A DNA stretch of 64,000 nucleotides from Limnohabitans sp. 2KL-17 (GTDB lineage: Bacteria; Pseudomonadota; Gammaproteobacteria; Burkholderiales; Burkholderiaceae_C). This document shows positions 25,305-34,119 of the stretch, piece after piece. Each line of letters opens with the position of its first letter. Position 1 is the stretch's first letter. The stretch covers positions 1-64,000 of the forward strand of contig NZ_NESK01000011.1 of assembly GCF_003063415.1 (NCBI RefSeq), given 5' to 3'. The translations under genes and the position numbers were made by a program. The notes below the pieces were generated by a model. That model worked only from the letters and a program-made list of their open reading frames with translations, was not told the DNA's origin and searched no databases.

Positions 25305-26770
25305 AAATCGACCACCTGATCAACGGCCAGCGTGTCGCTGGCAGCGACTACTTCGAAACCTGCAACCCTGCCACCCAAGAGGTGCTGGCCGAAGTGGCCT
25401 CAGGGGGCGAGGCAGAGGTCAACGCCGCTGTGGCTGCCGCCAAAGCCGCCTTTCCCAAGTGGGCTGCCACACCTGCCACCGAGCGCGCCAAGATCATGCA
25501 CAAGCTCGGTGACCTGATCACCCGGCTCGTGCCTGAAATTGCAGAGACCGAAACCCGGGACTGCGGCCAAACCATCAGCCAGACGGGCAAACAGCTGGTA
25601 CCGCGTGCGGCCGACAACTTCCATTACTTTGCCGAGATGTGCACCCGCGTGGACGGCCACACCTACTCCACGCCCACGCACCTGAACTACACGCTGTTCC
25701 ACCCGGTGGGCGTGTGCGCCCTGATCTCGCCGTGGAACGTACCCTTCATGACTGCCACCTGGAAAGTCGCGCCGTGCCTGGCCTTTGGCAACACCGCCGT
25801 GCTCAAGATGAGCGAGCTCTCGCCTCTGTCGGCCGCGCGGCTGGGCGAGCTGGCTTTGGAGGCCGGTGTGCCCGCAGGCGTGCTCAACCTGGTGCATGGC
25901 TACGGCAAGCAAGCGGGCGAGCCGCTGGTCTCGCACCGCGATGTGCGCGCCATCAGCTTCACGGGTTCTACCGCCACGGGCAACCACATCGTGCAAAGCG
26001 CAGGTTTGAAAAAGTTCAGCATGGAGCTCGGCGGCAAAAGCCCCTTTGTGGTCTTTGAAGACGCCGACCTGGACCGCGCGCTCGATGCGGCCTTGTTCAT
26101 GATCTTCAGCAACAACGGCGAACGGTGTACCGCGGGCAGCCGCATCCTGGTGCAGAAAAGCATCTATGCCGACTTTGCCGCCAAGTTTGCCGAGCGTGCC
26201 AAACGCATCACTGTGGGCGACCCGCTGGTTGAAAAAACCACCGTGGGCCCCATGATCAGCCAGGCCCACTTGGCCAAGGTGCGCAGCTACATCGAGCTGG
26301 GTCCCAAAGAGGGCGCCACGCTGTTGTGTGGAGGGCTCGACAGACCGTCTTATGCGGCCGCCCTGCCAGCCCATGTGAAGCATGGCAACTTCGTCTGGCC
26401 CACGGTGTTCGCCGACGTCGACAACCGCATGCGCATCGCCCAAGAAGAAATTTTCGGACCCGTTGCCTGCCTGATCCCCTTCAAGGACGAAGCCGATGCC
26501 ATCCAGAAGGCCAACGACATTGAATACGGCCTGTCCAGCTATGTGTGGACCGAAAACATCGGCCGCGCGCACCGCGTGGCCGCCGCCGTCGAGGCGGGCA
26601 TGTGCTTCGTCAACAGCCAGAACGTGCGCGACCTGCGCCAGCCATTTGGCGGCACCAAGGCCAGCGGTACGGGGCGCGAAGGCGGCACCTGGAGCTACGA
26701 AGTGTTTTGCGAACCCAAAAACGTGGCGGTGTCGATGGGCAGCCACCACATACCGCATTGGGGAGTTTGA
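25301..26770 (+). CDS. hpaE: 5-carboxymethyl-2-hydroxymuconate semialdehyde dehydrogenase
   Basis: NAD-dependent aldehyde dehydrogenase of 489 residues that oxidises the ring-cleavage product. PWNVPFMTATWKVAP is the cofactor region, FTGSTATG the NAD loop, MELGGKSP holds the general-base Glu, and NNGERCTAGSR the nucleophilic Cys. HpaE-type enzymes keep exactly these segments. Coupled to hpaG2 by a 4-base overlap and followed by hpaD after two bases. Confidence 0.95.
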   Translation: MKIDHLINGQRVAGSDYFETCNPATQEVLAEVASGGEAEVNAAVAAAKAAFPKWAATPATERAKIMHKLGDLITRLVPEIAETETRDCGQTISQTGKQLVPRAADNFHYFAEMCTRVDGHTYSTPTHLNYTLFHPVGVCALISPWNVPFMTATWKVAPCLAFGNTAVLKMSELSPLSAARLGELALEAGVPAGVLNLVHGYGKQAGEPLVSHRDVRAISFTGSTATGNHIVQSAGLKKFSMELGGKSPFVVFEDADLDRALDAALFMIFSNNGERCTAGSRILVQKSIYADFAAKFAERAKRITVGDPLVEKTTVGPMISQAHLAKVRSYIELGPKEGATLLCGGLDRPSYAAALPAHVKHGNFVWPTVFADVDNRMRIAQEEIFGPVACLIPFKDEADAIQKANDIEYGLSSYVWTENIGRAHRVAAAVEAGMCFVNSQNVRDLRQPFGGTKASGTGREGGTWSYEVFCEPKNVAVSMGSHHIPHWGV

Positions 26771-26772
26771 CC

Positions 26773-27699
26773 ATGGGACAACTCGCCCTCGCCGCCAAGA
26801 TCACCCATGTACCAAGCATGTACCTGAGCGAAATTCCGGGGCCACGTTTTGGCACCCGCCAAAGTGCGATCGACGGCCACCTTGAAATCAGCCGCCGTTG
26901 CCGCGACATGGGCGTGGACACGCTGGTGGTGTTTGACACGCACTGGCTGGTCAACGCGGGTTACCACATCAACTGCGGACCGCATTTCAAGGGCGTCTAC
27001 ACCAGCAACGAGCTGCCGCACTTCATCAGCAACATGCCGTTCGAGTCGCCGGGCAATCCGGCACTGGGCCATTTGCTGGCCCAAGTGTGCAACGAACACG
27101 GTGTGGAAACCCTGGCGCACGATGCCACCACCTTGCAGCCCGAGTACGGCACGCTGGTGCCCCTGCGCTACATGAACAAAGACCAGCACTTCAAGGTGGT
27201 GTCGGTGTCGGCGTTGTGCACCTCGCATTACCTCAACGACAGCGCCCGACTGGGCTGGGCCATGCGCCGCGCAGTAGAGCAGCATTACGACGGCAAGGTG
27301 GCTTTTTTGGCCAGCGGCTCACTCAGCCACCGCTTTGCCCAAAACGGCCTGGCCCCCGAATTTGCCCACAAGATCTGGAGCCCTTTTCTGGAAAAGCTGG
27401 ACGAGCAGGTGCTGCGCATGTGGGACAAACGCGAGTGGACAGCCTTTTGCGAGATGCTGCCCGAGTACGCCAGCAAGGGCCACGGTGAGGGCTTCATGCA
27501 CGACACCGCCATGTTGTTGGGCGCTTTGGGCTGGACAGGGTATGACGGCGGGGTGGACATCGTCACGCCGTACTTTGGTGCATCGGGCACGGGCCAGCTG
27601 AATGCGATTTTTGAAGTCACACCGCAAAGCGGCCAGCACATTCCGGCGGCGCAGGCCAGCAGCGCGCAGGCCTACACCCCCGTCAGCACGAGGCTTTGA
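26773..27699 (+). CDS. hpaD: 3,4-dihydroxyphenylacetate 2,3-dioxygenase
   Basis: Extradiol ring-opening dioxygenase, the committed step of the pathway. The 308-residue LigB-fold protein has KITHVPSMYLSE (metal His), VFDTHWLVNAG (second His), LCTSHYLNDS and LASGSLSHRF, typical of the class III HpaD group that uses Fe(II). The ATG at 26773 lies two bases after the hpaE stop; the long open frame upstream is the hpaE sequence in another phase. hpaF begins two bases after its stop. Confidence 0.94.
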   Translation: MGQLALAAKITHVPSMYLSEIPGPRFGTRQSAIDGHLEISRRCRDMGVDTLVVFDTHWLVNAGYHINCGPHFKGVYTSNELPHFISNMPFESPGNPALGHLLAQVCNEHGVETLAHDATTLQPEYGTLVPLRYMNKDQHFKVVSVSALCTSHYLNDSARLGWAMRRAVEQHYDGKVAFLASGSLSHRFAQNGLAPEFAHKIWSPFLEKLDEQVLRMWDKREWTAFCEMLPEYASKGHGEGFMHDTAMLLGALGWTGYDGGVDIVTPYFGASGTGQLNAIFEVTPQSGQHIPAAQASSAQAYTPVSTRL

Positions 27700-27701
27700 C
27701 C

Positions 27702-28157
27702 ATGCCGCATCTTGTGATTCTCTACACCCCTCAGTTGGATGCTGAATTGAACATGACCACCTTGTGTCGCCAGATGGCCGATGCCATGTGCAGCGTGAAC
27801 GACGAGGACGGCAAGCCCGTCTTTCCCACGGGCGGTGTCCGTGTGCTGGCTTATCCCGCTGCGCATTACGCCGTGGCCGATGGGGGTGCTGCGGGACACG
27901 CATCGGGCCAGTTTGCCGAGAACCCCAACGGGGGTTCGGGCGATTACGCTTTCGTGTACCTGAACGTGCGCATGGGCCGAGGCCGCAGCGAGGCCACGCA
28001 GCAACGTGCTGGCGAAACACTGACCGAGGTTGCCAAGGCTTTTTTTGCCCCCGCCATGGCCCAGCGCCACATTGGCATCACGCTGCAAATTGATGTGGGT
28101 CCGGAAGTGTTTGACGCCAAGTACAGCAACATCCACCCGCTTTTTAACAAGGCCTGA
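27702..28157 (+). CDS. hpaF: 5-carboxymethyl-2-hydroxymuconate delta-isomerase
   Basis: Tautomerase-fold isomerase of 151 residues. The mature catalytic residue Pro follows the initiator Met (MPHLVILYTPQLDA). FVYLNVRMGRGR and the C-terminal HIGITLQIDVGPEVF are characteristic. E. coli HpaF is about 126 residues; here an internal loop (HYAVADGGAAGHASGQFAEN) makes the protein longer, a feature also likely in related betaproteobacteria. ATG 27702 is chosen over the TTG at 27696 because the Pro must be residue 2. Confidence 0.9.
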   Translation: MPHLVILYTPQLDAELNMTTLCRQMADAMCSVNDEDGKPVFPTGGVRVLAYPAAHYAVADGGAAGHASGQFAENPNGGSGDYAFVYLNVRMGRGRSEATQQRAGETLTEVAKAFFAPAMAQRHIGITLQIDVGPEVFDAKYSNIHPLFNKA

Positions 28158-28160
28158 GTC

Positions 28161-28982
28161 ATGTCCGTGTTCACCGAAGACCAGATCCAGCAGCTCGCCC
28201 ACGAGCTCAACCAGTCAGAAAAATCGCGCGTGCAGATCACGCATTTTTCAGGGCGTTTTGCGGGCATGACGATCGAGGACGGTTACCGCATCAACCGCGC
28301 CTGGATGCAGCTCAAATTGGCCGAGGGGCGCACCCTGATCGGCCACAAAATTGGGCTGACCAGCCGTGCCATGCAGGTCTCCAGCCAAATCGATGAGCCC
28401 GATTACGGCACGCTGCTCGATGACATGCGTTACGACTGTACGCCCGGGCAGGTGCTCGACATTCCTTTCACCGACTTCATCGCGCCGCGTGTCGAGGTCG
28501 AGCTGGCCTTTGTGCTCAAGCACGAATTGCGCGGCCCCCATGTGACCGTGCAGCAGGTGCTGGAAGCCACCGACTACGTCACCCCCGCGGTCGAGATCAT
28601 CGATGCGCGCATTGAACAGTTCGACCGCCACACCCAGCAGATGCGCAAGGTGTACGACACCATCAGCGACAACGCCGCCAATGCAGGCATCGTGCTGGGC
28701 GCCAAGCGGGTCGATCCAAACACCACCGACTTGCCCTGGTGCGGCGCCATCTTGCGGCAAAACGGGGTGGTCGAAGAAACCGGTCTGGCCGCTGGCGTGC
28801 AAGGGCACCCGGCAGTCGGCATCGCCTGGCTGGCCAATAAACTCGCACCCTGGGGCGAACACCTGCAGGCGGGCGAGATCGTGTTGGCGGGCTCGTTCAC
28901 CAAACCGGCACCCGCTAAAGTGGGGGATGTTTTCGATGTGGACTATGGGCCATTGGGCAAGCTGGAGTTTCGGTTTGTTTGA
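28161..28982 (+). CDS. hpaH: 2-oxo-hept-4-ene-1,7-dioate hydratase
   Basis: Metal-dependent hydratase of the FAH-related hydratase/decarboxylase family, 273 residues (E. coli HpaH 267). [32 protein letters not shown] (acidic metal ligands), [13 protein letters not shown] and [13 protein letters not shown] match the family. It adds water to the open-chain acid before HpaI splits it. It starts three bases after hpaF; a large hairpin separates it from hpaI. Confidence 0.94.
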   Translation: MSVFTEDQIQQLAHELNQSEKSRVQITHFSGRFAGMTIEDGYRINRAWMQLKLAEGRTLIGHKIGLTSRAMQVSSQIDEPDYGTLLDDMRYDCTPGQVLDIPFTDFIAPRVEVELAFVLKHELRGPHVTVQQVLEATDYVTPAVEIIDARIEQFDRHTQQMRKVYDTISDNAANAGIVLGAKRVDPNTTDLPWCGAILRQNGVVEETGLAAGVQGHPAVGIAWLANKLAPWGEHLQAGEIVLAGSFTKPAPAKVGDVFDVDYGPLGKLEFRFV

Positions 28983-29013
28983 TGCCTTGTCTTTGCTTGA
29001 CATGAGCGGGAAG

Positions 29014-29095
29014 CTGTCGGTGCCGGGGTGGCGGCCCGGGCTCAGAGGCGCTTCGCTTTGCCACATCGCCCAAACCGCCACCCTGGCACCGACAG
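29014..29095. repeat. Large near-perfect inverted repeat between hpaH and hpaI
   Basis: A 21-nt arm at 29014-29034 starting CTGTCGGTGCC pairs with 29075-29095 ending GGCACCGACAG. Only one position differs, and as RNA it can form a G-U pair. The loop is 40 nt. There is no T-run, so it is not a simple terminator. It may be a REP/IRU-type intergenic element or an mRNA processing/stability structure. Confidence 0.75.
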
Positions 29096-29133
29096 ACCAC
29101 CAGCCTTCATCGATTTAATGAGGAGCAACCACC

Positions 29134-29949
29134 ATGCAGACACCTGTGAATGAATTCAAGCAAGCCCTGAAAAACAAGCGCCCCCAGATCGGCTTGTGGA
29201 TGGGGCTGGCCAATGCCTACACCGCTGAAATTTGCGCACTGGCCGGGTTCGACTGGCTCGTCGTTGACGGCGAGCACGCCCCCAACGATCTGCGCAGCAT
29301 CCAGGCGCAGTTGCAAACGCTGGCGGCTTACCCTGCCAGCCACGCGGTCGCCCGTGTGCCCTTGGGCGAGACCGCCCTCATCAAGCAGTACCTGGACCTG
29401 GGCGCGCAGAACATTTTGGTGCCCATGGTTGACACGGCCGAGCAAGCCGCACAGCTGGTGCAAGCCATGCGCTATCCACAAGACGATGGTCAGGGCGGTG
29501 TGCGCGGCATGGCCGGGGCGCGGGCCTCGCGCTGGGGCCACTACCCCGATTACGCCCAACGCGCCAACGAAGAGGTGTGTTTGCTGGTTCAGGTCGAATC
29601 GCGCGAAGCCCTGAAGAACCTGGATGCCATCGTCGCCACACCCGGGGTGGACGGCGTGTTCATTGGCCCGGCCGACCTCTCGGCCTCCATGGGGCATGTG
29701 GGCAACGCCGCGCACCCGGAGGTGCAGGCGGCCATCGAAGACGCCATTGCCCGCATCCTTCGGGCCGGCAAGGCGCCGGGCATCCTGACGCCAGACCGCT
29801 CACTGGCTGAACACTACTTGTCTTTGGGCGCGGTGTTTGTGGCCGTGGGCCTGGACACCCAGCTCCTGATGCGCCACACCACCGAGCTGGCGGCACATTT
29901 CAAGGCCTCCGTGACCGCCCTGACCCCGTCAAAAGGGACAACCTATTGA
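29134..29949 (+). CDS. hpaI: 4-hydroxy-2-oxo-heptane-1,7-dioate aldolase
   Basis: Class II pyruvate aldolase of the HpcH/HpaI family, 271 residues, releasing pyruvate and succinate semialdehyde. [14 protein letters not shown] (catalytic His with metal-site Glu nearby), VARVPLGE (the phosphate/oxalate-binding Arg), QVESREAL (metal Glu) and [14 protein letters not shown] are the expected motifs. GAGGAG precedes the ATG. It is the last core step and ends the hpa series; a small hairpin cluster follows. Confidence 0.95.
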   Translation: MQTPVNEFKQALKNKRPQIGLWMGLANAYTAEICALAGFDWLVVDGEHAPNDLRSIQAQLQTLAAYPASHAVARVPLGETALIKQYLDLGAQNILVPMVDTAEQAAQLVQAMRYPQDDGQGGVRGMAGARASRWGHYPDYAQRANEEVCLLVQVESREALKNLDAIVATPGVDGVFIGPADLSASMGHVGNAAHPEVQAAIEDAIARILRAGKAPGILTPDRSLAEHYLSLGAVFVAVGLDTQLLMRHTTELAAHFKASVTALTPSKGTTY

Positions 29950-29951
29950 TC

Positions 29952-30011
29952 AGGGGCAGCCCCCGATTGACCAATTAATTTATTGGGGTCAGATCCCAAT
30001 TAAATGACCCC
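29952..30011. repeat. Small REP-like palindrome cluster after hpaI
   Basis: Three short inverted repeats lie together: GGGGCAGCCCC (29952-29964), ATTGGG with CCCAAT (29982-29987, 29995-30000) and GGGGTCA with TGACCCC (29985-29991, 30005-30011). The last two exclude each other, so the RNA could switch. The GGGGTCA pattern resembles REP-type sequences common in proteobacteria. Confidence 0.5.
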
Positions 30012-30034
30012 GAATCAACTCCAGGAGACAAGAC

Positions 30035-30823
30035 ATGTTCCCCACACCCCGAGCCTTGGTGCCTTCGCTGCAAGCACGTGTGCACCCCGATGAGTGGCAA
30101 GCGCGCTTGCAACTGGCCGCTTGTTACCGGGTGTTTGCGCTGCTCGGATGGACCGAGATGATTTACAACCACATCACGTTGCGCCTGCCCGACAGCGTGA
30201 CGGGGGGCGCCAAGCAGTTTTTGATCAACCCGTTTGGTTTGCATTACAGCGAGGTCACGGCCAGCAACCTGGTCAAGATCGATTTGCAGGGCCAGGTGCT
30301 CGATGGCTCGCCCTACCCGGTCAATCCGGCGGGGTTCACGGTGCATGCGGCGGTGCACGAAGGCCTGGCTGGCGCGCATTGTGTGATGCACACACACACC
30401 ACCGCCGGTGTGGCGGTGGCCTGCTTGCAAGGGGGTTTGCAGCAGACCAATTTTTACACCGCCCAACTGCACAACATGGTGGCCTACCATGACTTTGAAG
30501 GCATCACCATCCATGCCGACGAAGCACCGCGCCTGCTAATCAGCATCGGCGACAAACAGGCGGTGATCTTGCGCAACCACGGCTTGCTGGCCTGGGGCCA
30601 TACGCTGGCCCAGACCTTTGCGGTGCTGTGGACTTTGCAGCGGGCCTGTGAAATCCAGATGGCGACTTTGAGCATGGGCCAAGCCATTGCGGTGCCGCAA
30701 GCCATTGCCGAAAGATGCACACGCGATGCACTGCAGTTCAACCCCAACCATGGTGCGGGTGAGGATGTTTTTCAATCGTTGGTCAGGCAAGTCGACCGGC
30801 AAGACACAGGGTGGCGCGCATGA
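30035..30823 (+). CDS. Class II aldolase/adducin family protein
   Basis: The 262-residue protein has the zinc-binding HCVMHTHTTAGVAVA (HxH) and a third His in VILRNHGLLAWG, plus NHITLRLPD at the N-terminus. Family members act as sugar-phosphate aldolases or epimerases; longer ones such as this are often uncharacterised decarboxylases/aldolases in aromatic gene clusters. AGGAGA precedes the start. Its stop overlaps the PanE-like start (ATGA), suggesting cotranscription with the hpa genes. Function in the pathway is unproven. Confidence 0.85.
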   Translation: MFPTPRALVPSLQARVHPDEWQARLQLAACYRVFALLGWTEMIYNHITLRLPDSVTGGAKQFLINPFGLHYSEVTASNLVKIDLQGQVLDGSPYPVNPAGFTVHAAVHEGLAGAHCVMHTHTTAGVAVACLQGGLQQTNFYTAQLHNMVAYHDFEGITIHADEAPRLLISIGDKQAVILRNHGLLAWGHTLAQTFAVLWTLQRACEIQMATLSMGQAIAVPQAIAERCTRDALQFNPNHGAGEDVFQSLVRQVDRQDTGWRA

Positions 30824-31803
30824 AGGTTTGTATTTATGGGGCGGGCGCCATAGGCGGCTGGATCGGGGTGCATCTGGCGCAGCAAGGCTGCGATTTGAGT
30901 GCTGTGGCTCGGGGCGCCACTTTGCAAGCTTTGCAGCAAAACGGGCTGAGTTTGCGGCAAGGTGATCAGGCTATTCAGGCCTCTGTCCGTGCCTGCGAAA
31001 ACCCTGCCGAGCTGGGCCCGCAAGACCTGGTGATCGTGGCGGTCAAGGCTCCGGCCATGGCCGATGTGGCGCGCCACATCGGGCCTTTGATGGGCCCTGA
31101 TACCGTGGTGCTGACGGCCATGAATGGCGTGCCTTGGTGGTTTTTGCAAGGCTTTGGCGGCGCACTGTCCGGCACCAGCTTGCAGTCGGTCGACCCGTCC
31201 GGGGTGATCGCGCAGCACATTCCCGCATCACGGGTCATCGGTGGTGTGGTGCATGCCAGCTGCTCGGTCGATGCGCCGGGTGTGATTCGGCACCATTTTG
31301 GCAATGGCCTGATCGTGGGTGAGCCAGGTGGCGACGACACACCGCGCCTTCGGGCCCTGACGGCTTTGCTGGTCCGGGCAGGCTTCAACGCCACTGCATC
31401 GGCGCAGATTCAAAAGGACGTTTGGTACAAGTTGTGGGGCAACATGACCATTAACCCGATCAGCGCGTTCACGGGGGCTACCACCGATGTGATTTTGGAC
31501 GATCCACTGGTGCGTCAATTCGTCTCCAGCGTCATGCTGGAAGCCAGAGAAATTGGCGAGCTCGTGGGCATTCCGATCGCGCAAACCCCGGATGACCGGC
31601 ACGCGGTCACGCGCAAGCTCGGTGCGTTTCGCACGTCGATGCTGCAAGACGTGCAGGCGCGCAAACCGGTCGAGTTGGATGCCCTGGTTTCTGCTGTGCG
31701 CGAACTGGGCCAGTTGACCGGCGTAGCCACCCCGTTCACCGACGCCCTGCTGGGCCTCAGTCGCCTGCATGCCAGAGGCTTGGGGCTATACCCCGCACAA
31801 TAA
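30820..31803 (+). CDS. 2-dehydropantoate 2-reductase family oxidoreductase
   Basis: The 327-residue NADPH enzyme has an N-terminal Rossmann fold (VCIYGAGAIGGWIGVHLA) and a C-terminal helical domain with KLWGNMTINPISAFTGA (the substrate Lys region of ApbA/PanE). Start ATG 30820 overlaps the preceding stop. PanE makes pantoate, but the aromatic-catabolic neighbourhood suggests a PanE-like reductase of another 2-oxoacid. It is followed four bases later by the transporter gene. Confidence 0.88.
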   Translation: MKVCIYGAGAIGGWIGVHLAQQGCDLSAVARGATLQALQQNGLSLRQGDQAIQASVRACENPAELGPQDLVIVAVKAPAMADVARHIGPLMGPDTVVLTAMNGVPWWFLQGFGGALSGTSLQSVDPSGVIAQHIPASRVIGGVVHASCSVDAPGVIRHHFGNGLIVGEPGGDDTPRLRALTALLVRAGFNATASAQIQKDVWYKLWGNMTINPISAFTGATTDVILDDPLVRQFVSSVMLEAREIGELVGIPIAQTPDDRHAVTRKLGAFRTSMLQDVQARKPVELDALVSAVRELGQLTGVATPFTDALLGLSRLHARGLGLYPAQ

Positions 31804-31807
31804 AGGC

Positions 31808-32716
31808 ATGAACACTGCCACCAAACCGGGCCTGACAGGGGCGGCCTTTGCCACCTTGTTGTTGATCGCTTTCATGATGGGGGCCAACCATGTGGCAGCC
31901 CGCACCGCTTTCAACCACGGCTTGGATGTGGTGACCGCTGTGACTGTGCGCAGCCTCATCACGGCCAGTGTGGTGGCCTTGATTTTGTGGCAGCAAAAGG
32001 TGAGCTTTCAGGTCGAGCCGAAACACCGGAAGTTTTTGGCTTGGGTGGGTTTGCTGATCGCCGTGCAAAGTGTTTGTTTGTATTCGGCGGTTGCGCGTTT
32101 GCCGGTGGCCCTGGCCTTGCTGGCTTTCAACACTTATCCCTTGACCACCGCCTTGTGGGCCAGGGTGCTGTACGGACACCGACCCGAGCGTGCGGTGCTT
32201 TGGGCCATGCCCGTCATGATGCTGGGGCTGGCCATGGCGCTGGATGTGCTGGGTGCCGCTTCAGGTTTGGGCGCCGCGCAGCATTGGGGCCAAATTGGTG
32301 TGGGCGTGGTCTTTGCGTTGGCGGCCTCAACCACATTTGGTTTGGCGTTGGTGCTGACCCAGCATGAAACGGTCGGGGTCGATGGCCGTTTGCGAACTTT
32401 CACCACCATGGCCATGGTGGGCGTGCTGGCGGCCTTGGTGGCGTTCACCCAGGGCGGTTTTCATTGGCCCACCGCGACCGTGGGTTGGTGGGGCCTGGGC
32501 ATGTTGACCTTTTTGTACGGCACAGCCTTCACCGTCATGTTCACGGTGCTGCCCAAGCTGGGGGTGGTGGGCAATTCAGCCATCATGAACGTCGAGCCGG
32601 TGTTCGCCTTGGTTCTGGCCTGGGCGCTGCTGGACCAGTCGATTGCCGGGATGCAGTTGGTCGGCGCCTTGGTGGTGGTGGGCACTGTCTTGTGGCTGGG
32701 CTTGCGCAAACGCTGA
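31808..32716 (+). CDS. EamA/DMT-family transporter
   Basis: Ten-helix drug/metabolite transporter of 302 residues with two EamA halves. Hydrophobic segments begin at LLLIAFMMGANHVAARTAF and end at LVGALVVVGTVLWLGL; the second half carries IMNVEPVFALVLAWALLDQS, the typical repeat signature. The inner-membrane exporter's substrate is unknown. It lies four bases after the PanE-like gene and converges with rsmI with only five bases between stops, with no visible terminator. Confidence 0.88.
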   Translation: MNTATKPGLTGAAFATLLLIAFMMGANHVAARTAFNHGLDVVTAVTVRSLITASVVALILWQQKVSFQVEPKHRKFLAWVGLLIAVQSVCLYSAVARLPVALALLAFNTYPLTTALWARVLYGHRPERAVLWAMPVMMLGLAMALDVLGAASGLGAAQHWGQIGVGVVFALAASTTFGLALVLTQHETVGVDGRLRTFTTMAMVGVLAALVAFTQGGFHWPTATVGWWGLGMLTFLYGTAFTVMFTVLPKLGVVGNSAIMNVEPVFALVLAWALLDQSIAGMQLVGALVVVGTVLWLGLRKR

Positions 32717-32721
32717 GCTGC

Positions 32722-33636
32722 TCAGCCGTTTTTCAGACCCAGGGCCACGTCGTAAAGCACATTTTTTGACTCGCCGGTGATCTCGGCGGCCAGCTTGACG
32801 GCTGTTTTCAAGGGCAACTCGGGCAGCAGCAGTTGCAACACACGCAGACCTTCACCCGACGACTCGGCCACCGGGGCATCGTGCAGCACCAACACAAACT
32901 CGCCGCGCTGACGGTCGGGCTTTTCGGCCAACCAACCGGGCAGGTCTTGTGCGGCAAGTGTGTCGATCTGTTCAAATTGTTTGGTCAGCTCGCGCCCCAC
33001 CGTGACGCGGCGCTCGCCCAACGTGGCCAGTGCTTGTGCCAAGGCCTCAATGCGGTGTGGCGCTTCGAGCAGCACCACCGCACGGCTGTCTTGCGCCAGG
33101 GCCTGAACAGCTTGCTGGCGCTCACCCGATTTGCTGGGCAAAAAGCCTGCAAATACAAAACCCTTGTCGCCGGTCATGCCTGCTGCACTGAGGGCCGTGG
33201 TCACGCTGCTGGCACCCGGCAAAGGCAGCACGCGGTAACCCGCTTGCCGCACGGCTGCCACCAGCCTTGCACCGGGGTCGCTGATGGCCGGTGTGCCGGC
33301 ATCGCTCACGTAGGCCACACGCTCACCTTGAGCCAGTCGGTTGATCACGGTCTGGGCCGCTTCTGCTTCGTTGTGCTGGTGCACGGCCAGCAGTTGTGAG
33401 CCGGGTCGGTCCAGGCCATAGGCTCGCAGCAGTTGCTGGGTGTGGCGGGTGTCTTCGCAGGCCACAGCATCCACCCTTGCCAGCACATGCAGCGCACGCA
33501 GGCTGATGTCAGCGAGGTTGCCAATGGGGGTCGCCACGACATACAGTGTGCTGGCCGGGTGGTTTTGTGATCCGGCAGCATCGTGCGCCGCCTCCAAGGC
33601 TTTGGCAAACGAGGCAGACAAGGGAGACGGAGTCAA
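32722..33636 (-). CDS. rsmI: 16S rRNA (cytidine-1402-2'-O)-methyltransferase RsmI
   Basis: Methylates the 2'-O of C1402 in the ribosomal P site. The 304-residue protein has the tetrapyrrole-methylase fold: TLYVVATPIGNLADISLRA (N-terminal signature), SDAGTPAISDPGARLV and PLPGASSVTTALSAAG. The start is TTG at 33636, preceded by TGAGGAA at a normal distance. This start overlaps the divergent yraN ATG. Convergent with the DMT exporter gene. Confidence 0.95.
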   Translation of the reverse strand: MTPSPLSASFAKALEAAHDAAGSQNHPASTLYVVATPIGNLADISLRALHVLARVDAVACEDTRHTQQLLRAYGLDRPGSQLLAVHQHNEAEAAQTVINRLAQGERVAYVSDAGTPAISDPGARLVAAVRQAGYRVLPLPGASSVTTALSAAGMTGDKGFVFAGFLPSKSGERQQAVQALAQDSRAVVLLEAPHRIEALAQALATLGERRVTVGRELTKQFEQIDTLAAQDLPGWLAEKPDRQRGEFVLVLHDAPVAESSGEGLRVLQLLLPELPLKTAVKLAAEITGESKNVLYDVALGLKNG

Positions 33637-34022
33637 TGCAATTCCTCAAAAAAGACACGGTGGGCCAGACCACCAAAGCCCGGGGCGATGCGGGCGAAGA
33701 CGAAGCGTTGGCGTATTTGCAAGCGCGCGGCTTGCGCTTGCTACAACGCAATTATCGGACGCCGGGCCGGGGTGGTGGTGAAATTGACCTGATCATGCAA
33801 TCGGCAGATGGCACCGTGGTGTTTGTTGAGGTCCGTAAACGCAGCCGCAGTGACCATGGCGGGGCCGCTGCCAGCATCGGCCATCTAAAGCAAAGGCGCA
33901 TCATTTTTGCCGCGCAGCACTACCTGCTGCGCTGGCGCCGCTTGCCACCGATGCGCTTTGATGTAGTGACCATTGAAGCGGCCGGACCCGAATGGTTGCA
34001 AGCCGCGTTTGATGGCGATTGA
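33636..34022 (+). CDS. yraN: YraN family endonuclease-like protein (UPF0102)
   Basis: A 128-residue protein with RGDAGEDEALAYLQ, NYRTPGRGGGEIDLIM and VVFVEVRKRS, which together form the E-GEID-ExK core of a restriction-endonuclease-like fold (Holliday-junction-resolvase related). Its cellular role is not established. GGGAGA precedes the ATG at 33636. The order rsmI, yraN, diaA, dolP is shared with E. coli and other proteobacteria. Confidence 0.92.
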   Translation: MQFLKKDTVGQTTKARGDAGEDEALAYLQARGLRLLQRNYRTPGRGGGEIDLIMQSADGTVVFVEVRKRSRSDHGGAAASIGHLKQRRIIFAAQHYLLRWRRLPPMRFDVVTIEAAGPEWLQAAFDGD

Positions 34023-34119
34023 AGCAAACCAACAGAAGGCCTGAGCAGGCGTGAATTCCCGGGTAATTAACCGTATTTGCCGGGGATGGCGGTGTTGTCG
34101 GGGTTATCATCGCCTGCGC

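Noticed and set aside
25400..26758. 452-codon open frame antisense to hpaE
   Set aside because: Same reason: it mirrors a well-conserved dehydrogenase and has no protein family features.
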